NCBI GenBank assembly: GCA_963708575.1
Contig: CAVPTB010000007.1
Coordinates: forward strand, 1,674,001-1,738,000
DNA from: DASVWZ01 sp963708575
Lineage (GTDB): Bacteria > Acidobacteriota > Terriglobia > Terriglobales > Acidobacteriaceae
Direction: 5' to 3'
Length of the DNA stretch: 64,000 nt
The notes below the pieces were generated by a model. The model had not been told where the DNA came from. It made no database searches and saw only the letters and a list, made by a program, of their open reading frames with translations. This document shows positions 9,601 to 17,926 of the stretch, one piece after another; the first letter of the stretch is position 1; each line of letters begins with the position of its first letter. The position numbers and the translations under genes are program-made.

Positions 9601-10888
9601 GACGCAAATACTCCGGCCGGGTAGATTCGTCGACTCCCGGGATGGCGCCAATCGCGTTCCGCGCTTCTGTCAGGGTTTGCTCCGCGGGGCCGGTTTGATC
9701 CGTGCGCTGATAAAGCTCGTAAAGACTGAGCCGCAACGAGACTGGGTAAAGTGGCCCTTCCTGCACCGCGGGTGGAAGATGGCTGATAGCGAACTGGTAT
9801 TCGCGGATTGCAACGTCGTCGTGATTTTCCGCACTCGCGATTTGCCCGCGAATCGAGTGCAGCCGGTATTGATTTGGATCAACGGCTTCGGCGCGTTGTA
9901 GAAATTTATTCGCGCTGTCGAACTCACCCACATTCACTAACGCTTGAGCTGCACTGAGTTGTAAGCCGGTATTTTTGGGACTACTGCTGGCCGCCTGCGA
10001 ATAAGTGGCCGCAGCCTCTTTTCTTCGTCCAGCCAGAGTGTATGTGTAGGCCAGTTCCGGTAACGCTTCAGCATCTTTTTGCTGGGCGGCTTTTTGCAGA
10101 GCGGCGATGGCCTCGTCATACTGGTGATTGTCGCGGTAGAACGCTCCTACCGCACGCAACACGCTGGGATCATTTGGCGCCCTGCTAAGGGCATGGTCGA
10201 GATATCGTTTCGATTCGTCGGGCTGATTGAGTCGCTGATAAGCGCGCGCAATTAATAACTCTCCCCGCGCTGTAGCCTGTAGCTGATCGGCGCGCCGTAG
10301 CAAATCCAAGGCCGTCTTGGGATCGCTATTTAGTGCCAATTCTCCAGCCAGCAGAAGATCGTTCACGCTCTTCGGATTCGCTGCCAAAACCTGCTTCAGC
10401 AGATCTTGAGCATCTTCGGAACGTCCCATCTTGGCGTAGGTCTGGGCCAGTCCCGACAGTCCCTGGATGGAAGAAGGAGAGTTTTGCAGGCCGCGCTTGT
10501 AGGCGCTGACCGAAGCAGGATAGTCACCAGCCAGCCGCGTGGAGTATCCGAGCAAGAACCACAGTTGCGTATTTCCAGGCGCAGAATGTGCCGCGCGATT
10601 GGCAGCCGTCACGGCGGCTTGGTAATCACCCTTATCCAAGGCTTGCTGCGCCGCCCGCGATTCGCGCGCTACTTCAATACCGGAACCCCACCCGATTCCA
10701 CCTTCGGGATTTTCTGGTTGCTGCGGCGTTGCCTGGGAAGTCGGCTGTTGTTTCTTCTTCCCTTTCTGTTTCTTCGGCTGGGGATTGGTGGTGTTCTGAT
10801 TGAGGTCAAAAGTCTGAGCTCTTGCCACCACGGTTGTGGCTAGCAAAAGAGTGGCAACTACCGCGAGTCGTGACGCTTTTCTAACCAT
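6665..10888 (-). CDS. Large TPR protein with C-terminal outer-membrane beta-barrel (BcsC/PgaA-like architecture)
   Basis: 1407 residues. A signal peptide (MVRKASRLAVVATLLLATTV, cleaved after ARA) is followed by a low-complexity KKQKGKKKQQP stretch. A very long TPR superhelix covers about residues 60-1010, with many repeats of the A..LDPNN...L..YA type. The last 380 residues alternate polar and aromatic strands and end in Phe (IVRLNLF), the usual signature of an outer-membrane barrel. BcsC and PgaA share this layout and pass an exopolysaccharide through the periplasm and outer membrane. Similarity to them is architectural only; I saw no cellulose- or PNAG-specific partner gene. It probably works with the flippase encoded 46 bp downstream on the same strand. 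Confidence 0.7.
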   Translation of the reverse strand: MVRKASRLAVVATLLLATTVVARAQTFDLNQNTTNPQPKKQKGKKKQQPTSQATPQQPENPEGGIGWGSGIEVARESRAAQQALDKGDYQAAVTAANRAAHSAPGNTQLWFLLGYSTRLAGDYPASVSAYKRGLQNSPSSIQGLSGLAQTYAKMGRSEDAQDLLKQVLAANPKSVNDLLLAGELALNSDPKTALDLLRRADQLQATARGELLIARAYQRLNQPDESKRYLDHALSRAPNDPSVLRAVGAFYRDNHQYDEAIAALQKAAQQKDAEALPELAYTYTLAGRRKEAAATYSQAASSSPKNTGLQLSAAQALVNVGEFDSANKFLQRAEAVDPNQYRLHSIRGQIASAENHDDVAIREYQFAISHLPPAVQEGPLYPVSLRLSLYELYQRTDQTGPAEQTLTEARNAIGAIPGVDESTRPEYLRLRSLIESASGNYAAAETDIKEAARLDPNNVNIILNYANLLWKTDRSADAVEMYNRGLKIDPNNNAALTALGYLARERGDNAAAEQYFTQLAKLYPDDYVPYLAMGDLYTADHRYPDAQKSYERAHQLAPNNPLVVAGGINSALEAHELPTAKTWVERAAANPAINDNPPVMRERERYLTRNGQYEESAQLGYKVLEKLPRDPEAPVYLAYDLLFLNRYDEAFQVTEKYKPILPKDKDLRLISGYYHAHNGQMQDAVKDFSEALQLDPNNPTGYMNRGYVLNDLRQPTRAQQDFETAIKMRPDYGEAHLGLAFSNLQLRRAAPALKEAEIATKLMGESTATHLAMAEGYRQEMMLHKAEDEYRAALKFTPNDVPTHLALADVLYRMHRYDESITVLKATLGLGPDDSLVYAEMARSYAQMRQRDATYQAVAQAEKKGDDSKVLMATGEALLALGDHGAAMQRYSRALDAPNSDRTEVRLALARLFAASGKRNEAAQQVSFALAEARIGEAQAVTPENLIEAADVLMAIDEFDLAKKYFERAQSEGADPESVDIGLANAYLAKGQTQSAMALLRSLGTNPENNENYEYLVAMSNAYRQEHNTTEALGSLARANRIVEGNVSAIQTEMYLADEEGRQINDKLSIVPQASFSPIFEDINIYQLDARIRGITNPALLPTPRYSYESLGDARYRIHIDGLPLITGLVAERNQRGTFSFPNQLLIEQRNTFDTIFNGGINPVVHFGDNTITFNPGVQFTIRRDTLAPVNMDQNLFRQYLYMYTSSFFNWVSITGSALREAGPFTDQDLHSRDADASIEFTVGRPWGKTSMVTGYWVRDVLFRPTVAEYFSTNTYVGVQRKFGTNWTIGAYAAYLRSWRVQGSIYAIAQAMRPGFRFDYLPVDKHWSIHAEGVWSQGEGYHAYDNVSNEVTFSYTRGLRRSLNDGTGEVSVTYPIRLSVGLQQQSFYDFPIGSHNNFLPIVRLNLF

Positions 10889-10985
10889 AGTGCGGTGCTG
10901 GACGCTGCTAAGCCTCTGAGATTGCTCCCGAATCAGAAGTCAGAGCTGCTACCGACGCTCTGATGCGCTTGGGTTTAGCGCGGTT

Positions 10986-11055
10986 GGATGCAGAGTGCCC
11001 GCTCGCGTTCCCGACGCATCCTATAGGTACTGAACCAGGCAACAGGGCGGGCACT
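10986..11055 (+). promoter_or_regulatory. Interleaved stems in the leader of the membrane-protein operon (attenuator- or pseudoknot-like)
   Basis: Stem A pairs GGATGC (10986-10991) with GCATCC (11016-11021). Stem B pairs AGTGCCCGC (10994-11002) with GCGGGCACT (11047-11055) and is followed by TTCTT. The left arm of B lies inside the loop of A, and B closes after A. In RNA this gives either an H-type pseudoknot or two competing folds. Stem B is GC-rich with a short T-rich tail, so it could be a terminator relieved by stem A. It lies between the divergent genes at 10888 and 11138. It matches no riboswitch class that I know. Confidence 0.4.
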
Positions 11056-11137
11056 TTCTTGGCCGTACTGGGAAAACCTTAGCTCCACAACACCCATCAA
11101 AAAGCTGCTCACAATGTTGGGGAGGAATACAGAAACC

Positions 11138-12886
11138 GTGGAAACGAGCTATCTCCGGCGACCGATCCCGCTATCGGCAACCGTGCTGTTGGCTTTATTG
11201 GTCCATGGGCCGCTGCTCGTCATGGAGCTGCCTCTGACCACGTCTTACGACGCCAACTTCCATATCTTTTTCGCTTCTCACTACGCCCATCACTGGTTCG
11301 ATCCCTGGAACCCAAAGTGGTTTGCAGGTTTTTCACAGACCACATATCCACCGTTAGGGCATCAGTGGGTCGCTCTATTCTCTTACATCGTCGGCTTGCC
11401 CATGGCTTTGATGCTGGTGCAGTTGATCGCCGTCATTCTGCTTCCGGTCGGGGTTTATCGTTTTTCGCGTATCTGGGTGGACGAGCGCGCCAGCAGTTAC
11501 GCGGCATTTTTCAGCGTTTTCACGGGATGCCTTGCGTTCCTGGTTTATTCGGCCGGCCAGTTGTCGACGACACTGTCGTTGCCGATTTACCTGTTAGCAA
11601 TTCCCTATTTTTACGATTGGTCCCGTACCGCCGATTGGCGATCGTTGGTCAAGGGTTTTTTCACAATTCTTGCCGCGGCCTGCGTACACCACGTCACCTT
11701 GATTTTCGGTGCGTTCCTGTTCGCGTTGCCGGTCCTGTGGTTGGCCGTAATGGACCGCGAAGAAAACAGTTCCTCCATCTCAGTTTTGGCCCGCGCGGGA
11801 ATTTTCGCCGCTCTCTCTGGAATTGGGGTTGCAATTGTGCTGCTTCCCTACTGGATCGCGATCATCCAGCACCCCATTGAACAGATTCCAATTCCGCACG
11901 CCAGCCGATCCAATCTGCTGTTGAATTGGAATTACGCGATCAATTACTTTTTCATTCCCTACGGAGCACTGTTGCTGGCCTTCCCCTTTGTGATTTGGGT
12001 GGCGGCGAAGAATCGCAGGCTGCGTCCTTTGTTGATTGCGTTCTGGTTTACGTTCCTTCTCGGTCTAGGTGGCACGACCCCGGTTCCCAAATTTATCTTT
12101 CGACGCGCGTTCGATATTTTGACGTTTGAGCGATTCACCTTGTCGGCGGCGGTGCTCGCCCTGCCTATTGTGGGCTTGCTTGCAGAGTGGCTGCTGGATC
12201 GTTACCGGGGCAAGGCAGCGGTCTTCCTGTCGGTCGCCTCGGCCGCGACACTGTCAATGGCCATGGGCTGGATCACATGGAGTCCTTTCCGTCCCACAGG
12301 CGGTCTGAAAGTGGATTCGGTCATCAACTTTCTGAACCGCGACGGGCACGACAAATATCGCTACATCACGCTGGGATTCGGGAATGCACTCCCTAAAGTC
12401 TCTACTTACACCGACGCGAGCAGCGTGGACGGTGAATACAACTCAGCTCGACTTTTGCCAGAAATGACACGCTACGGTTCTGCCGCGCTCACCAGCGCGA
12501 AGTTCTTCGGCAGCGAAGGTATGGAGTCGTTGCAGACGATGCTGCACCACGCCAACCATTACGGGTTGAAGTTCATTTTCGTTCACGATCCCTTCTACGA
12601 GCCATTACTTTCGTTCGCTGGCTGGCGCCAGATCGAGAGCTACGATTCAGGATCAATCAGCGTCTGGTCGAAAGACGACGTTCCACCGGCGCGGCCGGTA
12701 CCTTCGGACGCTGTACCGGCTCCCTGGCAGGGATTGCTGTGGGGGACCCTCCCTATCGGGTCCAGTTTCATAGCGATTCTGCTGCTGTTCTTCTTGCCGG
12801 ATCGTCGCCGCGTTCCGGTAGTAGAGACCGTAGAGTCCTACTCATCGACGCCATCGGAAGGCGTTTTGGTCCGGGGGACACGCTAA
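11138..12886 (+). CDS. Multi-pass membrane protein, PTPS-related (6-pyruvoyl-tetrahydropterin-synthase-related) family
   Basis: About 582 residues with about ten membrane segments up to residue 390, then a periplasmic-type domain, and a final helix (LLWGTLPIGSSFIAILLLFF). The early loop TTSYDANFHIFFASHYAHHW contains the acidic residue expected in the first extracytoplasmic loop of GT-C-like enzymes. The family (Pfam PTPS_related, from memory) is uncharacterised and has no pterin enzyme function. A GT-C-type transfer of sugars from a lipid carrier is plausible. An ATG exists at 11114, but a strong GGGGAGGA at 11119-11126 lies inside that reading and points to the GTG at 11138. It is the first gene of a six-gene plus-strand run. 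Confidence 0.7.
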   Translation: METSYLRRPIPLSATVLLALLVHGPLLVMELPLTTSYDANFHIFFASHYAHHWFDPWNPKWFAGFSQTTYPPLGHQWVALFSYIVGLPMALMLVQLIAVILLPVGVYRFSRIWVDERASSYAAFFSVFTGCLAFLVYSAGQLSTTLSLPIYLLAIPYFYDWSRTADWRSLVKGFFTILAAACVHHVTLIFGAFLFALPVLWLAVMDREENSSSISVLARAGIFAALSGIGVAIVLLPYWIAIIQHPIEQIPIPHASRSNLLLNWNYAINYFFIPYGALLLAFPFVIWVAAKNRRLRPLLIAFWFTFLLGLGGTTPVPKFIFRRAFDILTFERFTLSAAVLALPIVGLLAEWLLDRYRGKAAVFLSVASAATLSMAMGWITWSPFRPTGGLKVDSVINFLNRDGHDKYRYITLGFGNALPKVSTYTDASSVDGEYNSARLLPEMTRYGSAALTSAKFFGSEGMESLQTMLHHANHYGLKFIFVHDPFYEPLLSFAGWRQIESYDSGSISVWSKDDVPPARPVPSDAVPAPWQGLLWGTLPIGSSFIAILLLFFLPDRRRVPVVETVESYSSTPSEGVLVRGTR

Positions 12887-14001
12887 TGGGAAGACTTCTC
12901 GCTCTCGCTATTTTTGTCGCAACCGTTCTATTGGTTGGAGTCGCATGGTTGCAATCCGGCGGCATTGCGCGCCAACAGATGCGTTCTGCTCAGACCCCGG
13001 AAGAAGCTGTCCGCCTGTTGTTGACCAACGCTCAAGGTCATCGTTGGGATGACGCGTACTCCCGCCTGGCTAACGCTCCTGACGTGGATAAAGCGGCGTT
13101 CATTCGAGACTTCGACGGCAGCAATGGCAGCCTGTTGACGTACGCTTCTATCGAGAGTTTTGACGTTTGGGGCCTTCACGCGGACGATCAACGCGCCGAC
13201 ATGCGGGCCAAGATCCGCTACTCTACTGCGCTCGGCCCGATCGACGATGTTCGGGATATCACCGCGGTCCACGAGGGCAGCACGTGGAAGGTGCTTTGGC
13301 CACACACTAAACTACCTGCTCTGCCGCCGCAGGTGATTCCCGTCAACTATCTGCGCTGGGATGTCATTAATCGTGGGGCACAAGACGATTGGGGCGTTCA
13401 GAACGTTGATTCGCCGCAAGTCCGCATCATTTCGATGAACGCCATTCAGCGGCCCGATCGGGTCGTCATACTTGGTGAGATCGTCAATGAAGACACCGTC
13501 CCAGCTTACGTGAACGTGGGCGCGACTCTGCTTGATCCCGCGGGAAATGAAATCGAACAGGAAAGCAGCTTCGACAAGATCTCCCATACTCTTTTGCCCC
13601 GCCAGGTTTCGCCCTACCGCATCGACTTTCCCGGCCGCCGGATGGAGAAGATCAAGAGCGTGCGCATGGATGCGAAGGCCATGCTGGTGCCTGCAAGCGC
13701 CGATCCCGTGATCGAAGTCAATCAGCAGCAGATTGCTACTGACCCGCTAGGCAAGAAGGTTCTACGTGGCCAATTAGTGAACGAGAGCGGGCAGATCGTG
13801 AATATTCCCCACGTCGTTGCCGCTTATTACGACAATAACGGCAAAGTGATTTGGGTTTCTGACGGCTATGTTGACCAGGAATTGCTGCCACAAACTCCGG
13901 TGGGATTCGCTGTCGATCTCCCGGATGACATTGCCGGCAAAGTGCAGAGCTATCACGTTGTGGTGAACTATTACAACAACAGCAGCAACACTCAGTCCTG
14001 A
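12886..14001 (+). CDS. Exported or membrane-anchored protein with NTF2-like and FxLYD-like domains
   Basis: 371 residues. It starts at the ATG overlapping the previous stop (TAATG at 12884-12888), which implies translational coupling. A single N-terminal hydrophobic segment (LLALAIFVATVLLVGVAWL) is a signal anchor or an uncleaved signal. Residues about 35-145 (SAQTPEEAVRLLLTNAQGHR onward) look like an NTF2-like fold. Two later beta domains, near VVILGEIVNEDTVPAYVNVG and KVLRGQLVNESGQIVNIPHV, have the 'G.v.N.....v..v...l.d..G' pattern of FxLYD domains. No catalytic residues are apparent; a periplasmic accessory role for the operon is the best guess. Confidence 0.6.
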   Translation: MGRLLALAIFVATVLLVGVAWLQSGGIARQQMRSAQTPEEAVRLLLTNAQGHRWDDAYSRLANAPDVDKAAFIRDFDGSNGSLLTYASIESFDVWGLHADDQRADMRAKIRYSTALGPIDDVRDITAVHEGSTWKVLWPHTKLPALPPQVIPVNYLRWDVINRGAQDDWGVQNVDSPQVRIISMNAIQRPDRVVILGEIVNEDTVPAYVNVGATLLDPAGNEIEQESSFDKISHTLLPRQVSPYRIDFPGRRMEKIKSVRMDAKAMLVPASADPVIEVNQQQIATDPLGKKVLRGQLVNESGQIVNIPHVVAAYYDNNGKVIWVSDGYVDQELLPQTPVGFAVDLPDDIAGKVQSYHVVVNYYNNSSNTQS

Positions 14002-14002
14002 A

Positions 14003-14866
14003 ATGCAAAATCGAATTCCATTTCTACTTGTGGCGTTCTTCGCCCTGGCGGCGAGCGGATTCGCGGCTGATCTTCGCGTGCCGTCAAAAGTGACGGCCGG
14101 AGTTCCGTTTACCATTGCAATCCAAGGCAGTGGGCATGGCACCTTTTACCTGGTCGGCCCGGCATCCGCTGCAAAGCACGACGTTGATCTCGGCAACCCA
14201 ATCCAGGTTGAATCCGGAGACATCGAGCAGTCCGGTCGCTACACGGCTGTGGTGTGCGCCTCTGAGTGTTCGTCCGGAAGCTTTTATGTGGTCGCGTCAG
14301 AACCATCTCGCTTAAGTCTGCTAGTGCATCCTTCCCGGGTGCCCGTCTCAGATCCCAATGCCATCAGCGCGGTCGCCTTGGTGTTCGATCACTTCCACAA
14401 TCTGGTTCTTACCCCTGGAAAGGTGGATTTCCAGGTTGTTCCTAAACAGGGCGATGGCATATCGACTTCGCGTCCGGCGGAAAACGGAATCGCGTGGATT
14501 CGCATGACCTCCGATCGCAAGGAGGGACCGACCAAAATCGGCGCCTCCGTGGGCACGGCTTCGGAGTTCCGTGTGGTTCAACAGGTCGCATCCGACGCCT
14601 GCAATTTGCGTATCAAGGGCGAATGGCAATCTCGTCACTTCTTTGTGGAGACTGATCCGGTGCGCGACTGTGGCGGCAACAACGTTCCCGACGGAACCGT
14701 GGTCAGCTTCACCAAAGTCGATGCCGCCGGTAGAACTACGGTCGACGTTCCGATCAAGAAGGGCATCGCGCGAGTGGAGATGCCAGTTGACGGCTCTGCG
14801 CGAATTACGGTCGCTTCCGGAGTCGCCACCGGCAACGAACTGAGTGTCGCAGGCGGTGCGCGATGA
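14003..14866 (+). CDS. Secreted beta-rich protein of unknown function
   Basis: 287 residues, not recognised. The signal peptide MQNRIPFLLVAFFALAASGF is cleaved near FAA. The remainder is beta-rich, with Ig-like stretches (LRVPSKVTAGVPFTIAIQGS; VVSFTKVDAAGRTTVDVPIK) of the kind found in invasin/filamin-type extracellular domains. There are four cysteines, two of them in the closely spaced pair CASEC. It starts 1 bp after the previous stop and overlaps the next gene by 4 bp (ATGA), so it is firmly part of the operon. It probably acts in the periplasm with its neighbours. Confidence 0.55.
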   Translation: MQNRIPFLLVAFFALAASGFAADLRVPSKVTAGVPFTIAIQGSGHGTFYLVGPASAAKHDVDLGNPIQVESGDIEQSGRYTAVVCASECSSGSFYVVASEPSRLSLLVHPSRVPVSDPNAISAVALVFDHFHNLVLTPGKVDFQVVPKQGDGISTSRPAENGIAWIRMTSDRKEGPTKIGASVGTASEFRVVQQVASDACNLRIKGEWQSRHFFVETDPVRDCGGNNVPDGTVVSFTKVDAAGRTTVDVPIKKGIARVEMPVDGSARITVASGVATGNELSVAGGAR

Positions 14867-15411
14867 ATGTATGTCTAAAGCGGCTTTGCGTGACAATCAG
14901 TCTCGTCGCTTCTCTGACTTTCGCGCTGGTCCTGTGTGATCCCATTACGCGAGTCTCAGCCGACAGCATCTTCCCTAAGGTTGACCTAAGCGCGGACAAC
15001 ATTGGCCCGCGGCCTATCGAACAACTCACCAGCCAGGTGGTCGCGCGTGATTACGCCAGTGCCTGGATGACGATGGAACAGGCAGTCGACGATAATCGCC
15101 CTGCCCTTCTCGATGGCTACTTTACAGGCTGGGCGAAGGATCACTTTTCGAAATTGGTTGCGGACCAGCAGCGCACGGGATTGCATACTCGTTACGTGGA
15201 TCACGGCCACAAATTGGAGGCGGTATTCTATTCTCCAGCCGGGGACCTGATGCAATTGCGCGATCGCGCACAACTTGAGATTCAAATCCTTGACGGCGAT
15301 AAGGTCATCGATCAACAGCAAGTCACTCTGCAGTATGTGGTCCTGATGACCCCGGGCGCAGACCGTTGGCTGGTCCGGGACCTGCGAGCAGTTCCCGAGA
15401 CTGGCCACTAG
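14863..15411 (+). CDS. Small exported protein of unknown function, NTF2-like length
   Basis: 182 residues, not recognised. The N-terminus MNVCLKRLCVTISLVASLTF is a signal peptide or signal anchor. The rest (SQVVARDYASAWMTMEQAVD ... LQYVVLMTPGADRWLVRDLR) has the size and strand order of NTF2-like periplasmic domains, resembling the N-terminal domain of the gene at 12886. Its start codon overlaps the preceding stop (ATGA at 14863). No enzyme motif is visible. The assignment to the NTF2-like superfamily is an inference from pattern. Confidence 0.5.
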   Translation: MNVCLKRLCVTISLVASLTFALVLCDPITRVSADSIFPKVDLSADNIGPRPIEQLTSQVVARDYASAWMTMEQAVDDNRPALLDGYFTGWAKDHFSKLVADQQRTGLHTRYVDHGHKLEAVFYSPAGDLMQLRDRAQLEIQILDGDKVIDQQQVTLQYVVLMTPGADRWLVRDLRAVPETGH

Positions 15412-15486
15412 CTCTTGAGAAGAATACGGGCATCCCGTAAGTGCTCTGTCGAATCCTTTTTCTATAGAAATCGTCCGCGTCACATT

Positions 15487-16485
15487 ATGAAACGCATGAA
15501 AAGCAGATCCACCGTCGTATTTTTACTGGCTCTCGTGATTTTCATTCCGACGAGCGGTTGCGACCGTGCGGGTGTGCAGCAGTCACTCAATCAAACCGTC
15601 CGCGCTGGCACCACTGACGCTTCGCCCAAGGTCCTTGCGGACTACCAGCCCTGGTTCGGCGACCCGGCCCATATTAAGGTTGGATACTCCACCCAGGATC
15701 CGGTCGTGCTCCGCAAACAGATTCAGCAGGCGAAAGACATGGGCATCTACGCCTTTGCCGTGGATTGGTACGGGCAGCGGCACCCCTATCTGGATCGCAG
15801 CTACGCACTTCTGCAGCAGGTTGCCAGTCAGAATCATTTTCATGTTTGCCTGATGTACGACGAAACCCAGGAGGACAACGGACACGCAACCGACGAAGCT
15901 CTGGAGGCTTTCGACGAGGCTTACAAGAACTACATTGGGCCCAACGCTCCTGGACGGGATGCTTACGTGCTGTATCAGGATCGTCCCGTCATTTTCATCT
16001 TTCCCAAGCGCGGCCACACCGATTGGAACCATGTCCGGGAAGTTGTTAGCGGTTGGGAGAAGCCTCCTATCCTGATCTACAAAGACAATCCTCCCGATCA
16101 GTATGCCAACGCTTTTGACGGCGAGTACGCGTGGGTTCATCCCGGCCCAAAGGGCTGGCAGGCGGATGGCAGCGAATGGGGAGAGCAGTACCTGAAAGCC
16201 TTCTACGAGAAGATGCGCGACAAACATCCGAACCAGATTGCCATCGGAACGGTGTGGCCAGGCTTCGACGACACCAAGGCCTCATGGTCGTTGAACCGTC
16301 ACATCGACCGTCGCTGTGGCAAGACCTTTCAGGACACGCTGCAGCTGTTTCGTCAGTATGACGTCCAGCATCCGATGCCGTTCATGATGATTGCTACCTG
16401 GAACGATTACGAGGAAGGCACACAGATCGAGAATGGCATTTCACATTGTGGAAACAGTTCCGCGTCTGCGCCATCGGGCCATTGA
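15487..16485 (+). CDS. Lipoprotein with a glycoside hydrolase family 99/71-like barrel
   Basis: 332 residues. The start at ATG 15487 gives a lipoprotein signal (VVFLLALVIFIPTSGCDRAG; lipobox cysteine near residue 25). The TTG at 15415 would add an N-tail that hides the signal. The mature part is a TIM-barrel of the GH99-like type: VLADYQPWFGDPAHIKVGYS, then DMGIYAFAVDWYGQRHPYLD, VCLMYDETQE, and near the end FMMIATWNDYEEGTQIEN. GH99 enzymes are endo-acting mannosidases; many bacterial relatives are untested. A lipid-anchored glycosidase next to an export operon could trim or release the exported glycan. The substrate is unknown. Confidence 0.7.
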   Translation: MKRMKSRSTVVFLLALVIFIPTSGCDRAGVQQSLNQTVRAGTTDASPKVLADYQPWFGDPAHIKVGYSTQDPVVLRKQIQQAKDMGIYAFAVDWYGQRHPYLDRSYALLQQVASQNHFHVCLMYDETQEDNGHATDEALEAFDEAYKNYIGPNAPGRDAYVLYQDRPVIFIFPKRGHTDWNHVREVVSGWEKPPILIYKDNPPDQYANAFDGEYAWVHPGPKGWQADGSEWGEQYLKAFYEKMRDKHPNQIAIGTVWPGFDDTKASWSLNRHIDRRCGKTFQDTLQLFRQYDVQHPMPFMMIATWNDYEEGTQIENGISHCGNSSASAPSGH

Positions 16486-16569
16486 CGGCCCATTCCAGCA
16501 GCTCCGTCGTCCAACGCGAGGTGCTGTTTTCACATCCGAGTGGTTGTTTCCAAAAGGGGAGGAGATCAA

Positions 16570-17685
16570 ATGACGTCCGCCGCATCCCGGGCTCAGCAGA
16601 ATATGGACACGCTGTCCCGACTTATGTTTCGCGGCTATCACGCCGGTTTCGAACGTCCCCTGGCGGATTTGCAATCGCTCCAGCCTGATCTGATTTACGT
16701 CGCCTCGTTGTCTGAAACAGATTTCGCGGAATTTATCGACACCGCCAATAAACACCACGTTCTCGTGCGCGCCCTCAATGTGCTCGAACAAGCTGCCGTT
16801 CAGTCTGCCGATGGCCGTGTTACCAATCTGTGCCGCAAAGCACTGGACGAGGAGATAGCCCGCGTTAACTTCGCCGTTGAATTCCTTGAGCACATCTGCG
16901 GAGCACTTGAGGCGGCGGGGTGTCCTACGGTGGTGATCAAGTCTCTGGATCATTGGCCCGACCTTGGCTCTGACCTTGATCTCTTCACCAGCGGCAGTCC
17001 GCAGACGGTTATTCAAGTATTGAAAGACAACTTTCAGGCCGAGCTTGAATCCCGCAGCTGGGGAGATCGGTTGGCGAATAAGTGGAATTTCAAGATTCCA
17101 GGACTTCCCGAGTTAATCGAGATTCACGTTCGTTATCTCGGACAAACCGGCGAGCATTCACTCCTGGCTCGTCGGGTCGTGGAGCGGCGAGTAACGAAAC
17201 AAATATCTAACCTCAGTTTTCTAGTACCTGCACCAGAAGAGCGGGTTGCGATCTCCACATTGCAGCGCATGTATCGGCATTTTTATTTTCGCCTCTGCGA
17301 CATGGCGGATTTCGCTGTGCTTCTGCAAACTCACGCAATCGATTTCGCGGAATTACGCCAAGCATCTGAGGCATCGGGAATATGGCAGGGTGTCGCCACT
17401 TTTCTCTTTCTCGTGGCACAGTACGCCGCGAAATACGGCGGCAGTGTTGAACTGCCCCGAGAGGTTTTTTCCGCGTGCTGCTCTCCCGACATCCGGGTAT
17501 TTTTGCAATCCGGATTTCTCCGGGTTCCTAAAATTCCCGCGGCCGGCCTCTACGCATCACAGTTATTGACTGCCGGCTTGCATCGCGACCTGCGGGCCTT
17601 AGTCCGCCTCCCACTCTTGCCGCCGCTTGCCGTTTCGGCTCTTCTGGCCTATCGCCTCACCGGCAGTGACAAGGGCATCTGGTAA
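16570..17685 (+). CDS. NTP_transf_5-type nucleotidyltransferase family protein
   Basis: 371 residues. The start at 16570 follows a GGGGAGGAG and is preferred to the in-frame GTG at 16540. Around residue 120 it has VVIKSLDHWPDLGSDLDLF, matching the family pattern 'lKG.dhWP..gSDlDLl', where the GSDLD acidic pair would bind metal and nucleotide. Members occur in polysaccharide loci and are called putative nucleotidyltransferases; some resemble the fold of kinases and aminoglycoside-modifying enzymes. The C-terminal half is helical. It is the last gene of the 11138-17685 run, 84 bp after the GH99-like gene. The real substrate is unknown. Confidence 0.7.
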   Translation: MTSAASRAQQNMDTLSRLMFRGYHAGFERPLADLQSLQPDLIYVASLSETDFAEFIDTANKHHVLVRALNVLEQAAVQSADGRVTNLCRKALDEEIARVNFAVEFLEHICGALEAAGCPTVVIKSLDHWPDLGSDLDLFTSGSPQTVIQVLKDNFQAELESRSWGDRLANKWNFKIPGLPELIEIHVRYLGQTGEHSLLARRVVERRVTKQISNLSFLVPAPEERVAISTLQRMYRHFYFRLCDMADFAVLLQTHAIDFAELRQASEASGIWQGVATFLFLVAQYAAKYGGSVELPREVFSACCSPDIRVFLQSGFLRVPKIPAAGLYASQLLTAGLHRDLRALVRLPLLPPLAVSALLAYRLTGSDKGIW

Positions 17686-17926
17686 TCCCTCTGTTTTCTG
17701 CCAAACAGACGCCAATACAGGATGTACCCGATAGTTAGGAGCCCATTCCGCCAATAGAATTGAAAATGTGAAACGGTTTATTCATGGACCCGTAGTCGAG
17801 CCAGTGAGACAGATTTTCGGCTCTTCCTCGCTTTCTCCATCCACTTCTTTTATCTGAGGTATCAGTAGCTGTCCTCAATCCCGCGTAGGAGTGTGCCAGG
17901 TCATAAGCGGGAGAAACTGAACTCTT

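Noticed and set aside
6665..10888. Naming the large TPR-barrel gene bcsC
   Set aside because: No cellulose synthase genes (bcsA, bcsB) are in the window, so only architecture, not identity, is supported.
17690..17709. TCTGTTT/AAACAGA hairpin after the nucleotidyltransferase gene as a terminator
   Set aside because: The 7-bp stem is A/T-rich and no T-run follows; I cannot support it as a terminator.
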